Shown: one piece after another, positions 8,459-17,520 of the stretch | How the letters are laid out: the number at the start of each line of letters is the position of its first letter | Numbering within the stretch: position 1 is the stretch's first letter | From: Geobacter sp. | GTDB lineage: Bacteria > Desulfobacterota > Desulfuromonadia > Geobacterales > Geobacteraceae | Length of the DNA stretch: 64,000 bases | NCBI GenBank assembly: GCA_003314535.1 | Contig: POSG01000003.1 | Coordinates: 1-64,000 of the forward strand | Direction of reading: 5' to 3' | Program-made: the position numbers and the translations under genes | Notes under the pieces: model-generated | What the model saw: the letters and a program-made list of their open reading frames with translations, nothing else | Database searches by the model: none | Told to the model about the DNA's origin: nothing

Positions 8459-9034
8459 ATGCTCAAGAAAGTCCTCACGGCCTTGGCAATCGGCATTCTG
8501 GCCTGTGGAACGGCCTGCGCCGCAAGCGGCACGGCAGGAAACCCCGTGGTGCAGGTTGACACCTCGCTCGGCAAAATCACCATCGAACTGTACCCGGACA
8601 AGGCGCCCGTTTCGGTCGGCAACTTTCTGCAGTACGCCAAAAACGGCTTTTACTCCGGAACCGTCTTCCACCGCGTAATTCCGGGTTTCATGATTCAAGG
8701 CGGCGGCTTTACGGAAAAGATGCAACAGAAAGCAACAAGGGCACCGGTCAGGAACGAAGCGGCAAACGGGCTGAAAAATCAGCGCGGAACCATCGCCCTG
8801 GCAAGGACCGCCAACCCCGACAGCGCCACCTCGCAGTTTTTCATCAACCTGGTGGACAATCCGAACCTTGACCGCCCCATGCCTGACGGCTTCGGCTATG
8901 CCGTTTTCGGCAGGGTCATAAAGGGAATGGATACGGTTGACAGGATTGGCTCAGTACGTACGGCGTTCCGCAACGGCCTCCAGGACGTGCCTCAGACGCC
9001 GGTAATAATAAAATCGGTCAACATCTCGAAATAG
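8459..9034 (+). CDS. Periplasmic cyclophilin-type peptidyl-prolyl isomerase
   Basis: 191 residues from the ATG at 8459 (GAGGAGG just upstream; an in-frame ATG at 8405 lacks a site). Residues 1-22 form a Sec signal peptide (MLKKVLTALAIGILACGTACA). The cyclophilin domain follows with the family motifs VFHRVIPGFMIQGG and the ATSQFFINL segment that forms the active site; FHRV supplies the catalytic Arg. It should accelerate proline isomerisation during folding of exported proteins. Single gene with its own terminator. Confidence 0.93.
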   Translation: MLKKVLTALAIGILACGTACAASGTAGNPVVQVDTSLGKITIELYPDKAPVSVGNFLQYAKNGFYSGTVFHRVIPGFMIQGGGFTEKMQQKATRAPVRNEAANGLKNQRGTIALARTANPDSATSQFFINLVDNPNLDRPMPDGFGYAVFGRVIKGMDTVDRIGSVRTAFRNGLQDVPQTPVIIKSVNISK

Positions 9035-9052
9035 GTTGCACATTTTGGATAC

Positions 9053-9091
9053 AAACTGAAAAAGCCTGCTTCGTGCAGGCTCTTTCAGTTT
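9053..9091 (+). terminator. Bidirectional terminator after the cyclophilin gene
   Basis: Long inverted repeat with arms AAACTGAAAAAGCCTGC and GCAGGCTCTTTCAGTTT around a TTCGT loop. It lies between convergent genes and can serve both. Confidence 0.75.
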
Positions 9092-9112
9092 GAAACGGCA
9101 CAATTGCGCATT

Positions 9113-9700
9113 TTACCTGCAGGTATAGAACTCCGGTTCGCCGATCACGATTTTCCGTGCAGTATCATGGTTGATCCTCAGCTCCGTGCCTATGAAAAGT
9201 CTTTTAACTCCGCTTATGTCCAGGTCCACCGTTTTGGTCTCGCCTGGCCTGATTGCCAGGTTCTTGATCACCTCGCCATCCCGCGCCTCGGCGCGGAACG
9301 CAAAGTACAATTTGTCCTTGATGCCCTTGTCGACATAAATTCGCGCCCTGAAACGGGCGTATTTGCCGGCCGGCTTCACATAGGCGGCGAAATATGCCAT
9401 GCTGAGGGGTTTTTCGTTTGCTATCCCCCACCGGTATCCCCCACCGGGCGTGTTGAGCCATGACCTGTCACTCGTAAGAATCGTTCCGTAATAATCTTCG
9501 TAGAGCTGTCGAACCTTCACCGGCTGCGTCTTCAGCCGCGAGCAGGCCGGAATGGCTTCATCAGGCTGCCCACCTTCGTCCATACCCGAAGGCAGGGATC
9601 TCCCTATGTCGCGGGCGGTATCCATAGTGCCCTGATACCCCGGCGGCACGCACGAGCAGACCATTCCAAGAATTCCAAGCATGAGTCCTGCCAATTTCAT
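9113..9700 (-). CDS. Lipoprotein of unknown function
   Basis: 195 residues from the ATG at 9700, which has GAGGAGGGA upstream. The N-terminus is a lipoprotein signal (MKLAGLMLGILGMVCSC), with the Cys at residue 17 as the likely lipidation site. The rest appears to be a beta-rich domain (about residues 90-195: alternating strands KYARFRARIYVDKG, KLYFAFRAEARDG, KTVDLDISG) resembling carbohydrate-binding-like folds such as NPCBM. That likeness is weak and the function is unknown. Single gene, convergent with the cyclophilin gene. Confidence 0.7.
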   Translation of the reverse strand: MKLAGLMLGILGMVCSCVPPGYQGTMDTARDIGRSLPSGMDEGGQPDEAIPACSRLKTQPVKVRQLYEDYYGTILTSDRSWLNTPGGGYRWGIANEKPLSMAYFAAYVKPAGKYARFRARIYVDKGIKDKLYFAFRAEARDGEVIKNLAIRPGETKTVDLDISGVKRLFIGTELRINHDTARKIVIGEPEFYTCR

Positions 9701-9936
9701 AAGCTGTCCCTCCTCAGGCATCTGAATTGGACCGATGATAATGGAAAACGCACATACGTGCAAACCCTTTCATTCAGTTGCCTGCAAGGGACATGCTTAA
9801 GCCCCCGGCCCCAAATTGACGAAATATATGTAAACCTTTCCAGGTGAAAGGCGTTTTCAGCACCAGGAAATAACATCAACCAGGATCAGGGCCTGCGCTG
9901 ATAACGGTAGGCCTCCTGGCCCAAAAGGAGTCATGT

Positions 9937-10443
9937 ATGAAAAAGTATCTGTTTTGCCTGGCAGTTGCCGCGCTGATTCCGTTTTCCCAAGCCCAGGCGT
10001 CGAACGTGGGCGTCAGCGTGGGAATAAACATCGGCCCTCCTGTTGTTGTTGCTGCCCCTCCGCAGTTCGTTATGCCTCCGCAGCTCGGTTTTTACGTTGC
10101 CGTCGGAGTGCCCTATGATTTCTATTATTATGGAGGACATTACTACCAGCCACGTGGCAATGTCTGGTATTCGTCGCCTTATTACAACGGACCCTGGGTG
10201 AAAGTCCATAACAAGAACGTGCCGTACGGTCTCAGAAAATACCCTGCCAGCAAGGTTCACTACTACCGGGACAATTACTATGACGGGTATCAAAAACATC
10301 CCGGCCCCGGTTACAGGGAATTCCGTCCGGCCGAGCGTCACGGCAGGGCCGGTAATTTCAAAGGTCATGGGGAAGCCAACCACAATCAGGGCGGCGGCCA
10401 TCACGGTGGGGGGCATGGTGAAGGGCACGGCAGGGGAAGGTAA
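9937..10443 (+). CDS. Secreted Tyr/Gly/His-rich protein
   Basis: 168 residues with a Sec signal peptide (MKKYLFCLAVAALIPFSQAQA) and AAAAGGAG upstream. The central part is rich in Tyr, Pro and Gly (PYDFYYYGGHYYQPRGNVWY) and the last 40 residues are Gly/His-rich (GGGHHGGGHGEGHGRGR), which could bind metal ions. Similar YXXG/His-rich small exported proteins are common in Geobacter, but their function is unknown. A second Tyr/Gly-rich secreted protein lies at 28284. Confidence 0.75.
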   Translation: MKKYLFCLAVAALIPFSQAQASNVGVSVGINIGPPVVVAAPPQFVMPPQLGFYVAVGVPYDFYYYGGHYYQPRGNVWYSSPYYNGPWVKVHNKNVPYGLRKYPASKVHYYRDNYYDGYQKHPGPGYREFRPAERHGRAGNFKGHGEANHNQGGGHHGGGHGEGHGRGR

Positions 10444-10599
10444 ACGAACCCTGAAGGGATCCCAAATCCGGAACCGGAGTTGAGCGAGGACTGTAACACG
10501 TTCTCAACAACAGCTGTTGGCAACCTGTGGATAACCCTGTTCAGAAAACCGGAAAGTGCTCTTCTTTCTGATGGGACCTGCTAATTGCCCAATTCATAG

Positions 10600-10650
10600 T
10601 CAGCCGGCAATTTGGCAACTTTTTCAATAAGTTAACCATTTGCCGGCTGA
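10600..10650. repeat. Long imperfect hairpin in the 10444-10850 intergenic region
   Basis: Arms TCAGCCGGCAA...AACTT and AAGTT...TTGCCGGCTGA form a roughly 22-bp stem with a mismatched middle and a TTTCAAT loop. It sits between convergent genes, about 150 bp after the secreted-protein gene. It may be a terminator or a small mobile palindrome. The rest of the 407-bp gap shows no gene. Confidence 0.55.
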
Positions 10651-10850
10651 TTTCAAATAGTTATGATCAAGACATTTCTTGTCCCGAAAGCACTTTTTGC
10701 GGAAATCGCAGTTATAAACATGCGATATATCTTGAGATACACAACACTTGCCTTGCCACGACCTGCCTATTGTCCGCCGACCATGCCAAGCCATGGAAAA
10801 CGCTTCAAAGAAATTAGGCCCTCGCCCCATACGCACTGCATTCCATTCCG

Positions 10851-11798
10851 CTAGCCGACAGCAAGAAGCCATGCTGCGGCAACCGTAAAGGCAGCAGCTG
10901 ATGAGAGCAAAACGTTCGACAGCCTGCCGGGCCTTCCGAACCTTTCGACCAGGAATCCTGCTGCCAGTCCGAGGACTGCGCCCGACGCAAAACCGCACAG
11001 ATGGGCGCCAAGGTCCACACGCTCCCCCTCTGTGCCGAGGAGGGCGAGGAGGGCGGCTGCCCCTGCAAAGGAAAGGAAGCTGCCCCTCCAGGAATGCCGG
11101 CGCATCCCGGTGATATTCAGTGCGGCAAGGAGTCCGACCGCTCCGAAGACGAGAGTGGAAGACCCGATGGATTCATGGCTCACCGGTTGGAGTAGAGCAT
11201 TTCCGAAGTTGCCCATGACACCGGCGGCCAGAAGCATCGTCCAGGCCAGGCCCGAACCGAGGTAGCGACAAAGAAAGACAATGAAGATTCCGCCGATCGC
11301 CAGGTTGCCCAGGAGGTGCATGGAATCAGCGTGAAGGGTGAGAGCCGTCACCAGCCGCCACCACTGGCCCTGCAGGATCTTCTCGCTGTCAGCGCTGCCG
11401 ATCGCGAGCCAATCGGGCGGCATTTTGCCCGGCAGCCACACCCTGAGCCGGATCAGGTTATGGAAAACAGCCACCAGGACAAGGATGGACAATGTGGACA
11501 GCGTGTTGTCCGAATGGGGGGGAATGCTACGCGGCAATGGTGGCCAGTCGCGGTTTTCCTCCTCGAAAAGGGACAGCTCGTCAACTGCCGCAGCCATATG
11601 TGCAGCAGGCACCAGGAGCTGCAGTCCATGACCGCTACGCTCCATACGGAATGGAATTCCGCGGGACTCCAGCACCAGCGCCCACAGCTCGGCCTTTCCC
11701 CGGGGCAAATCGCCAAGCCACTGGATATTTTCCGCCTCGCGGGGTATGGCCACCCACTCTTCAGTTGACGTGCCGGTGATTTTCATTTCATCATCCAT
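10851..11798 (-). CDS. Rhomboid-family intramembrane serine protease
   Basis: About 315 residues from the ATG at 11798; a GTG at 11834 is an alternative. A soluble N-terminal domain (about 85 residues) precedes six or more TM helices. Rhomboid landmarks: HADSMHLLGNLAIGG in the early helices, the catalytic serine in GSSTLVFG where the usual motif is GxSG, and the catalytic histidine in GAHLCGFASG. A WR pair in the L1 region (QWWRLVTALTLH) is also typical. Substrates are unknown. The last glycine of GxSG is Thr here, which may affect oxyanion stabilisation. Confidence 0.87.
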   Translation of the reverse strand: MDDEMKITGTSTEEWVAIPREAENIQWLGDLPRGKAELWALVLESRGIPFRMERSGHGLQLLVPAAHMAAAVDELSLFEEENRDWPPLPRSIPPHSDNTLSTLSILVLVAVFHNLIRLRVWLPGKMPPDWLAIGSADSEKILQGQWWRLVTALTLHADSMHLLGNLAIGGIFIVFLCRYLGSGLAWTMLLAAGVMGNFGNALLQPVSHESIGSSTLVFGAVGLLAALNITGMRRHSWRGSFLSFAGAAALLALLGTEGERVDLGAHLCGFASGAVLGLAAGFLVERFGRPGRLSNVLLSSAAAFTVAAAWLLAVG

Positions 11799-11933
11799 AA
11801 GGTACAGTATCCCAGATAGCCGGAGGATCGTCACGCAGGAAATTTTGCCAACAAATTGCCGGCCGTATCCGTTATTATGTCAGGAAGGCCGGCATGGGCG
11901 CCATGGAATCAAGAAGGGGAAGGTGGAAACAGG

Positions 11934-12815
11934 ATGGGGCAGCTGTGGGTGCTCGTATCTTTATTGTCCGCAATGGGCGACGCATTGCGCGACCTGTCCG
12001 CAAAGCAGGCGCTGACAAAGGAAAATTCCCTCCTGTTCACCTGGCTCATGTTCGCCCTGCCTCTCCCTGCAATCTGCGTCGCGGACATAATTGCCGGCAT
12101 ACCCGATCCGGCGCCGGGTTTCTATTCAGCAATTCTCGTCGCCCTTCCGCTTGAAATTCTCGCACAGATACTGTACATGCAGGCATTGCGCCTGTCCCCG
12201 CTGAGCATCGTCGCCCCCCTTCTCTCGCTTTCACCGGTATTCATGCTCGTGATTCCCAATCTGCTGATCGGCGAGCGTATAAGTTTGGCCAGCGGATCCG
12301 GTGTCCTGCTGATCGCGGCAGGCGCTTACGTCCTGAATGCCGGATCGGTCAAGAAGGGAATGCTGGCGCCGATCAGGGCCCTGCTTAAGGAGCGGGGCGC
12401 GCTGTACATGTGCACGGTTGCATTCCTGTTCTCCATCACCGCGACACTTTCGAAGAAAGCCATCGCGCTGTCTTCGCCACTGCACTACATGGCCGTCTAC
12501 TGGTCCTGTCTCGTTGCGGGAATGATCCCCTTGATGCTGTTCATGAAACCCGCCAACCGCCGTTCCCTGTCAGACATTGGCCGTACCGCCGCCAAAGCAC
12601 TGCTTCCCGCCTTTATCTTCGTCCTTGCCGTTCTGGCGGCCGCTTTTGCCCTGAGCATCGCCAAGGTAACCTGGGTAACCTCGGTCAAGAGGTTGAGCAC
12701 CCTGTTCAGCATCGTACTGGCCGGTGCGGTGCTCAGGGAGGATTCCATTCGGGAGCGGCTTGCGGGCGGGGCTCTCATGGTGGCGGGTTTCGCGGTTATC
12801 GTCCTGTGCGGATAG
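11934..12815 (+). CDS. EamA/DMT-family membrane transporter
   Basis: 293 residues starting at MGQLWVLV, with AAGGTGG upstream. About ten hydrophobic helices form two EamA-like repeats (roughly residues 5-135 and 150-290); each half ends with an antiporter-like helix pair (GERISLASGSGVLLIAAGAYVL and REDSIRERLAGGALMVAGFAVIVL). The family moves small metabolites across the inner membrane; the substrate cannot be told. Transcribed toward and just ahead of the EndoQ gene (64 bp gap). Confidence 0.82.
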   Translation: MGQLWVLVSLLSAMGDALRDLSAKQALTKENSLLFTWLMFALPLPAICVADIIAGIPDPAPGFYSAILVALPLEILAQILYMQALRLSPLSIVAPLLSLSPVFMLVIPNLLIGERISLASGSGVLLIAAGAYVLNAGSVKKGMLAPIRALLKERGALYMCTVAFLFSITATLSKKAIALSSPLHYMAVYWSCLVAGMIPLMLFMKPANRRSLSDIGRTAAKALLPAFIFVLAVLAAAFALSIAKVTWVTSVKRLSTLFSIVLAGAVLREDSIRERLAGGALMVAGFAVIVLCG

Positions 12816-12879
12816 AACTTGCTTGACACATCCGGCCAGTGCTGTTGAACATAGCCAAAACAAGGAAGGAGCCCCCGCA

Positions 12880-14199
12880 ATGGATTTCATCGCCGACCTG
12901 CACGTCCACTCGCCTTTTTCAAGGGCAACCAGCATCTCGTGCGACCCTGCGGGGTTGTCAGCCTGGGCCCGCATTAAGGGTATCCACGTCGTAGGGTCGG
13001 GCGATTTCACCCATCCGGGCTGGCTGGCGCGCCTCAAAAAGGAGCTCGAGCCCGCGGAACCGGGTTTCTACCGGCTGGCCGGCAATGACATTCCATCGCC
13101 AGTTGCCGGGATTTCCCTCCCTGAATCCCCGGTGCGCTTCATGCTCTCCGCTGAAATAAGCTGCATTTACAAAAAAAACGGGTCGGTCCGGAAGGTTCAC
13201 AACCTGGTTTACCTGCCGGATTTCGAATCGGCCGAGCGGGTTGCATCCAGGCTTCGCCGGATAGGCAACATCGAATCGGACGGCCGCCCCATCCTGGGGC
13301 TGGATTCGCGAAATCTGCTGGAAATCGTTCTGGAGGAAGCTCCGGAAGGCTTCCTGGTTCCAGCGCATATCTGGACACCATGGTTTTCCCTGTTCGGTTC
13401 AAGGTCAGGGTTCGACACTGTCGAGGAATGCTTCGGCGACCTGCAATCACAGGTATTCGCCCTGGAAACCGGGCTCTCTTCCGACCCGGCCATGAACAGG
13501 ATGGTTTCCGCGCTGGACCGCTTCACTCTCATGTCAAACTCCGACTGCCACTCCCCTTCCCGCCTCGGGAGAGAAGCGAATATCTTCTCCACCGGCTTCG
13601 ATTTCTTCTCCCTGCGCGACTCGCTGAAGGACAACTCGCGCAAAACCTTCCGGGGCACCATCGAATTCTTTCCCGAAGAAGGGAAATATCATCTTGACGG
13701 CCATCGCGGCTGCGAAGTCTGCCTTGAGCCGGAGGAGACACGCCGGTTCAACGGGCGCTGCCCCGTTTGCAACAGGCCCCTGACCATCGGAGTCCTCCAC
13801 AGGGTAATGGAACTAGCAGACCGCAATCATCCCGTGTTCAGGCCGGAATCGCCTGATGTCTTCAGCTTGGTCCCCTTGCCTGAAATCATAGGGGAAATCC
13901 GGGGCGTGGGGCCGGCCACCAAGGAAGTCGCCCATTTCTACGGCAAATTGATCACGCGTTTCGGTTCCGAATTCGACCTCCTGCTCTTCGCATCGCTTGA
14001 CGATATCCGCAGCGAATCGTTGCTGCTGGCCGAGGCTATAAGGCGCCTCCGTGAGGGGCAGGTAATCCGCCATCCGGGGTATGACGGCCTTTTCGGCGCC
14101 ATAAGACTGTTCAGGAAGGAGGAAATTCAAGGCCTGGCAGATCGGGATGTCCTTTTTTCTTCAAGGGGATGCGCTAAAAGACGGGAAAAATCTGGTTGA
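12880..14199 (+). CDS. Endonuclease Q family protein (PHP domain)
   Basis: 439 residues from the ATG at 12880, preceded by AAGGAAGGAG. A PHP-type metal phosphoesterase domain fills the N-terminal half: DLHVHSPFS at residues 5-13, GSGDFTHPGW near 43, and NSDCHSPSRLGRE near 220. A zinc-finger-like segment follows (CEVCLEP...CPVCNRPL, about residues 284-307), then a helical part with GVGPATKEVAHFYG. This order matches EndoQ, which in archaea and some bacteria nicks DNA 5' of deaminated bases. The repair role here is by homology. Confidence 0.85.
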   Translation: MDFIADLHVHSPFSRATSISCDPAGLSAWARIKGIHVVGSGDFTHPGWLARLKKELEPAEPGFYRLAGNDIPSPVAGISLPESPVRFMLSAEISCIYKKNGSVRKVHNLVYLPDFESAERVASRLRRIGNIESDGRPILGLDSRNLLEIVLEEAPEGFLVPAHIWTPWFSLFGSRSGFDTVEECFGDLQSQVFALETGLSSDPAMNRMVSALDRFTLMSNSDCHSPSRLGREANIFSTGFDFFSLRDSLKDNSRKTFRGTIEFFPEEGKYHLDGHRGCEVCLEPEETRRFNGRCPVCNRPLTIGVLHRVMELADRNHPVFRPESPDVFSLVPLPEIIGEIRGVGPATKEVAHFYGKLITRFGSEFDLLLFASLDDIRSESLLLAEAIRRLREGQVIRHPGYDGLFGAIRLFRKEEIQGLADRDVLFSSRGCAKRREKSG

Positions 14200-14247
14200 A
14201 CCGGCTCCATTTCCGGCAGTCGATCCAGGCAGTCACCGTATTAGCCA

Positions 14248-14276
14248 TTGACAGAAGTTAATAAAAACTCTATACA
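14248..14276 (+). promoter_or_regulatory. Sigma-70-type promoter for the duplicated-domain secreted protein
   Basis: TTGACA at 14248-14253 and TATACA at 14271-14276 with an ideal 17-bp spacer, about 75 bp upstream of the start codon at 14351. Confidence 0.7.
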
Positions 14277-14350
14277 TAACCATTGTTACAATTACCTTGG
14301 AGTCCAGACCTTTCGGACATGAATGTCCAGCAAAAACAAAGGAGGGTATC

Positions 14351-15244
14351 ATGAAAAAAGCAGCAGTTCTTGCCAGCCTCTGTATCCTTGTCCTGTCGCT
14401 TGCCTCCCAGGCATCGGCTAACCTTGCCCAATTCGCGGGCAAATGGCAGAACACCAACCCGAACACGTCAGGCATAACCGCTCTCGAAGTCACGGTCAGC
14501 GGAACAAACGTAAAAGTGCACGCATGGGGCAAATGCCATCCCACCGACTGCGACTGGGGAACCATGCAGGCGTACGCTTACGCCCCGAACGCCGGCGGCA
14601 ATCTCCAGGCGACAGCCCAGGCAATCTCCGTTGTGCACAAGGAAAGTTTCGCCGAAAGGTTGCTCATCATACGGCCGGCGGGAAATGAACTGCGGGTGGA
14701 AAGCTACACCCGGTTTACGGATTCGAGCGGCAGGACCAACTACATAGGCTCCGAAATGTTCAGAAAAGGCGCCCCTGCTCCGCAACCCGCCGCAGAGGAC
14801 TGCGTTTCCTTCAATCCGGCCACCACGACCGTCCAGCAGATCCAGGGAAGATGGAAAGTCGTTGACGGCAGCCACTGGATGTTCGACTTCGGCGCCAACA
14901 AGGCAGGCGCCGACAAAGCCCTGGCAGTCATCAAGCACTACCGGATGAACAAGTCCTGCTTCGTCGGCAGGCCGAATCCGGATTTCGCCTACCTGTTGGT
15001 GGGCAACAAACCGCCCGTCGGCGCATTTCAGGGTGAGGACTGCATCAAGTTCAACCCTGCGAACATCAAGGTCCAGCAGGTCCAGGGTCGCTGGAAGATC
15101 GTGGACGGCACAATGTGGATGTATGATTTCGAAAACAGGAAAAACGAAGCCGACCAGGCGCTGGCCATCATGAAGAAATACGGATTCAGCCAGCAGTGCT
15201 TCGTCGGCAGGCCCAATGCGCCGTTCCAGTACCTGAGGAAATAG
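14351..15244 (+). CDS. Secreted protein with duplicated C-terminal domain
   Basis: 297 residues with a Sec signal peptide (MKKAAVLASLCILVLSLASQASA) and AAAGGAGGG upstream. Residues 24-140 form one unit that begins FAGKWQN and contains KCHPTDCDWG. Residues 149-216 and 229-296 are two copies of a 68-residue domain sharing EDC-FNPA, VQQ-QGRWK-VDG, WM-DF, ADKA/ADQALA and CFVGRPN. Each copy has two conserved cysteines, possibly one disulfide each. Function unknown; the WKVVDG-W pattern suggests a small beta-rich binding module. Has its own promoter and terminator. Confidence 0.8.
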   Translation: MKKAAVLASLCILVLSLASQASANLAQFAGKWQNTNPNTSGITALEVTVSGTNVKVHAWGKCHPTDCDWGTMQAYAYAPNAGGNLQATAQAISVVHKESFAERLLIIRPAGNELRVESYTRFTDSSGRTNYIGSEMFRKGAPAPQPAAEDCVSFNPATTTVQQIQGRWKVVDGSHWMFDFGANKAGADKALAVIKHYRMNKSCFVGRPNPDFAYLLVGNKPPVGAFQGEDCIKFNPANIKVQQVQGRWKIVDGTMWMYDFENRKNEADQALAIMKKYGFSQQCFVGRPNAPFQYLRK

Positions 15245-15282
15245 CCGGCACGGCCCCGGCGGCTGAATGCCGTGACAGGACG

Positions 15283-15324
15283 AAAAAGAAAGCCGCTTCC
15301 CTGATGGGAAGCGGCTTTCTTTTT
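15283..15324. terminator. Bidirectional terminator between convergent genes
   Basis: Near-perfect stem AAAGAAAGCCGCTTCC / GGAAGCGGCTTTCTTT with a short loop and T-tract, between the secreted-protein gene and the GGDEF gene. Confidence 0.85.
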
Positions 15325-15329
15325 CGCTG

Positions 15330-17402
15330 TCACGCAGTAGCCTTGACCAGCTTCGGTATTTTTGCAGGGGCGGCTACGGCCGGAGATGGGGGCGACAAGG
15401 AAGCTTCAAAATGCACCGCCCTGTTGCGCCCCCCTATCTTCGCACGCTGCAGCGCTATCTCGGCCGAGTTCATCAACGCATTGACTTCATTTCCGTTCCC
15501 GGGAAAAGATGCAAGCCCTATGCTTACGGTAAGACGCCCAAGGGGAAGATTTTCCTCGTGGGTGAATCCGGCGCGCTCCACCTCGAAGCGGAATCTTTCC
15601 GCAACGCTGAGCGAATCTTTCCCCGGAGTTGCCGGAAGGATAATGCAGAAACGCTCGCCGCCGATACGTGTCACGACATCCATCTGGCGGGCGGAGTTCT
15701 TGAGCAGCCGGGCGGTCTTCTTAAGAACCACGTCCCCGGCAGCGTGGCCGCAAAGGTCGTTGTACACCTTGAAGTTGTCCAGGTCCACGAGCATCAGGGT
15801 AAAACTTTGCTGATGGCGTACACCCCGGCTTATCTCCTCTTCAAGCCTCAGCTCCAGGTAGCGCCTGTTATAGAGGCCGGTCAAGGGGTCGGTGACGGTC
15901 ATGTCCTCCAACTGGGCGGCCTTCTCGCTGAATTCGGTTCTCTCCAGGACCACGCAGGCATATCTCGCCACTTCTGTCAGCAATTCCAGGTCTTCAGCCG
16001 TGAAAACGGTCCCGTCGCCCTTGTCCGACAGGTTGAGCACTCCGATGACGTTCCCCTTCACCCGCAACGGGATGCTGAGAAAGGACTTGGTCCTGAAGCG
16101 CGTCCGGTTGGCTATCCGCACCCTGGAATCCTTTTCAATATCAGTTACAAGGAGCGGCTCTCCCGTTTCTGCAACCTTGCCGGCTATGCCGCGGCCTACA
16201 CGGGCGCTCATGCTGCGCGCCAGCTGCAGGTTCATCCCCTTCACTGATTCAATCCGCAGATTCCTGCCGCTCTCATCCACCAGCATGAGGGAACCGGACG
16301 AGGCGCGGATCAGGTCGGCAGCCGTTTCAAGAATCGACTGGTAAACTTCACGCTTGCTTTCAGCGGCCGATATGGCTGAAAGCACCGCCATGAAGCGTCC
16401 TGCCAGCGAACTTTCCCGCTTGCGCGCCTCATCCTTGCGGAACTGGATGATCCGTGAAGCAATGCGTTCCGCGACCATGGACACCAGCAGTGCGTCACGC
16501 CGGTCGATATCGGCATCGAAAAAAGCCAGGAAACCGGCAATCTCTTCACCTGATGCAACAGGGACGCAAACGGCCCGTTCAGCGCCTGCTTCCGGGAAGC
16601 AATCGGCCAGCGTCTTCGCGGTAAGCCTTGCCGGAGCGCCTCCGCCCCGCGGGAACATCAGCTCAAAACAGCTGTCCGCCATGGTGCGCAGTGTGGCCGG
16701 CAATCCGGCAATGCCGAAAACCCGGCATCCCTGGCTGTCCCGCAAGCCGAGCGCTATCTTCGACCGGTCGAAAACCACGCCCAGGGTCTCCGAGAGAAGT
16801 GCCGCCAGTTCAGTGACCGAAGCAGTCCCGTCTAGCTGCGATGCTATCCCGGAAATGGACTGCAACCGTTCCATGGTCTTTTCCAGGAGCCGTGACTGGA
16901 GGCTGTCCTGATCAAGAGCCGAGAGGAGTTTCGAAACTTTGCCCGCGGCATCCTTGACTTCCTGGACCGTCGCGGCAGGCAGCTCCTCAAGCCTGTCCAA
17001 GAGCCGGAACGCGTCGGCCTGGCCGGACTTGGCCATTTCTTCGGCCATGAACACATCGAGCTTGTGGTTGCGAACCCCGCCCCCGACGAAACAATAGCGG
17101 ATCCCATCCCTCGGCTGATAGGGAACGGCAAAATTCATCAGCCCTGCCCTGCAGTTGAAGGCCATGGGCTTCCCCTTCTCCACGGCAAGCCGGATCGCCT
17201 TTTCGAAGGATATTAGGCACTTGTCGCTGCATGGCAGCTCCCCCGCAAGGAGGCTGCACAAGTGGACACCAGATCCGAGCCTGGTCACGATGCCGTCCTT
17301 TTCATGGAAAAGGGCCAGGAAATAGTCCTCCAGGAACGGGTAGCCGCGAAGAAGTTCCAGGATTTCCAGCGGTTTTATGTTTGTCGTTTCATCGGGAAAC
17401 AT
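15330..17402 (-). CDS. PocR-GAF-GAF-GGDEF protein, possible diguanylate cyclase
   Basis: 690 residues, no TM helix. Order: PocR-like ligand-binding domain (about 10-165, with CSDKCLISFEKAI and NCRAGLMNFAVPY), two GAF domains (about 190-310 and 340-490), and a GGDEF domain (about 520-670, entering with TVTDPLTGLYNRRYLE). The signature reads GGERF rather than GGDEF or GGEEF; the first acidic residue is kept but the second is Arg. An RxxD inhibitory site (RQMD) lies five residues ahead. It may be a weak cyclase or a c-di-GMP receptor. Single gene. Confidence 0.85.
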   Translation of the reverse strand: MFPDETTNIKPLEILELLRGYPFLEDYFLALFHEKDGIVTRLGSGVHLCSLLAGELPCSDKCLISFEKAIRLAVEKGKPMAFNCRAGLMNFAVPYQPRDGIRYCFVGGGVRNHKLDVFMAEEMAKSGQADAFRLLDRLEELPAATVQEVKDAAGKVSKLLSALDQDSLQSRLLEKTMERLQSISGIASQLDGTASVTELAALLSETLGVVFDRSKIALGLRDSQGCRVFGIAGLPATLRTMADSCFELMFPRGGGAPARLTAKTLADCFPEAGAERAVCVPVASGEEIAGFLAFFDADIDRRDALLVSMVAERIASRIIQFRKDEARKRESSLAGRFMAVLSAISAAESKREVYQSILETAADLIRASSGSLMLVDESGRNLRIESVKGMNLQLARSMSARVGRGIAGKVAETGEPLLVTDIEKDSRVRIANRTRFRTKSFLSIPLRVKGNVIGVLNLSDKGDGTVFTAEDLELLTEVARYACVVLERTEFSEKAAQLEDMTVTDPLTGLYNRRYLELRLEEEISRGVRHQQSFTLMLVDLDNFKVYNDLCGHAAGDVVLKKTARLLKNSARQMDVVTRIGGERFCIILPATPGKDSLSVAERFRFEVERAGFTHEENLPLGRLTVSIGLASFPGNGNEVNALMNSAEIALQRAKIGGRNRAVHFEASLSPPSPAVAAPAKIPKLVKATA

Positions 17403-17520
17403 GGTGGCAGAACCTCGTGTCGTACCGTTATCCTGAGTCCCTGACGCCTGAATGCGGAGCGAGCAGAATACCGTGGTTCAAGCGCCGCTGACATCGTCCC
17501 GTTCCGGCTGCCGTATGACT

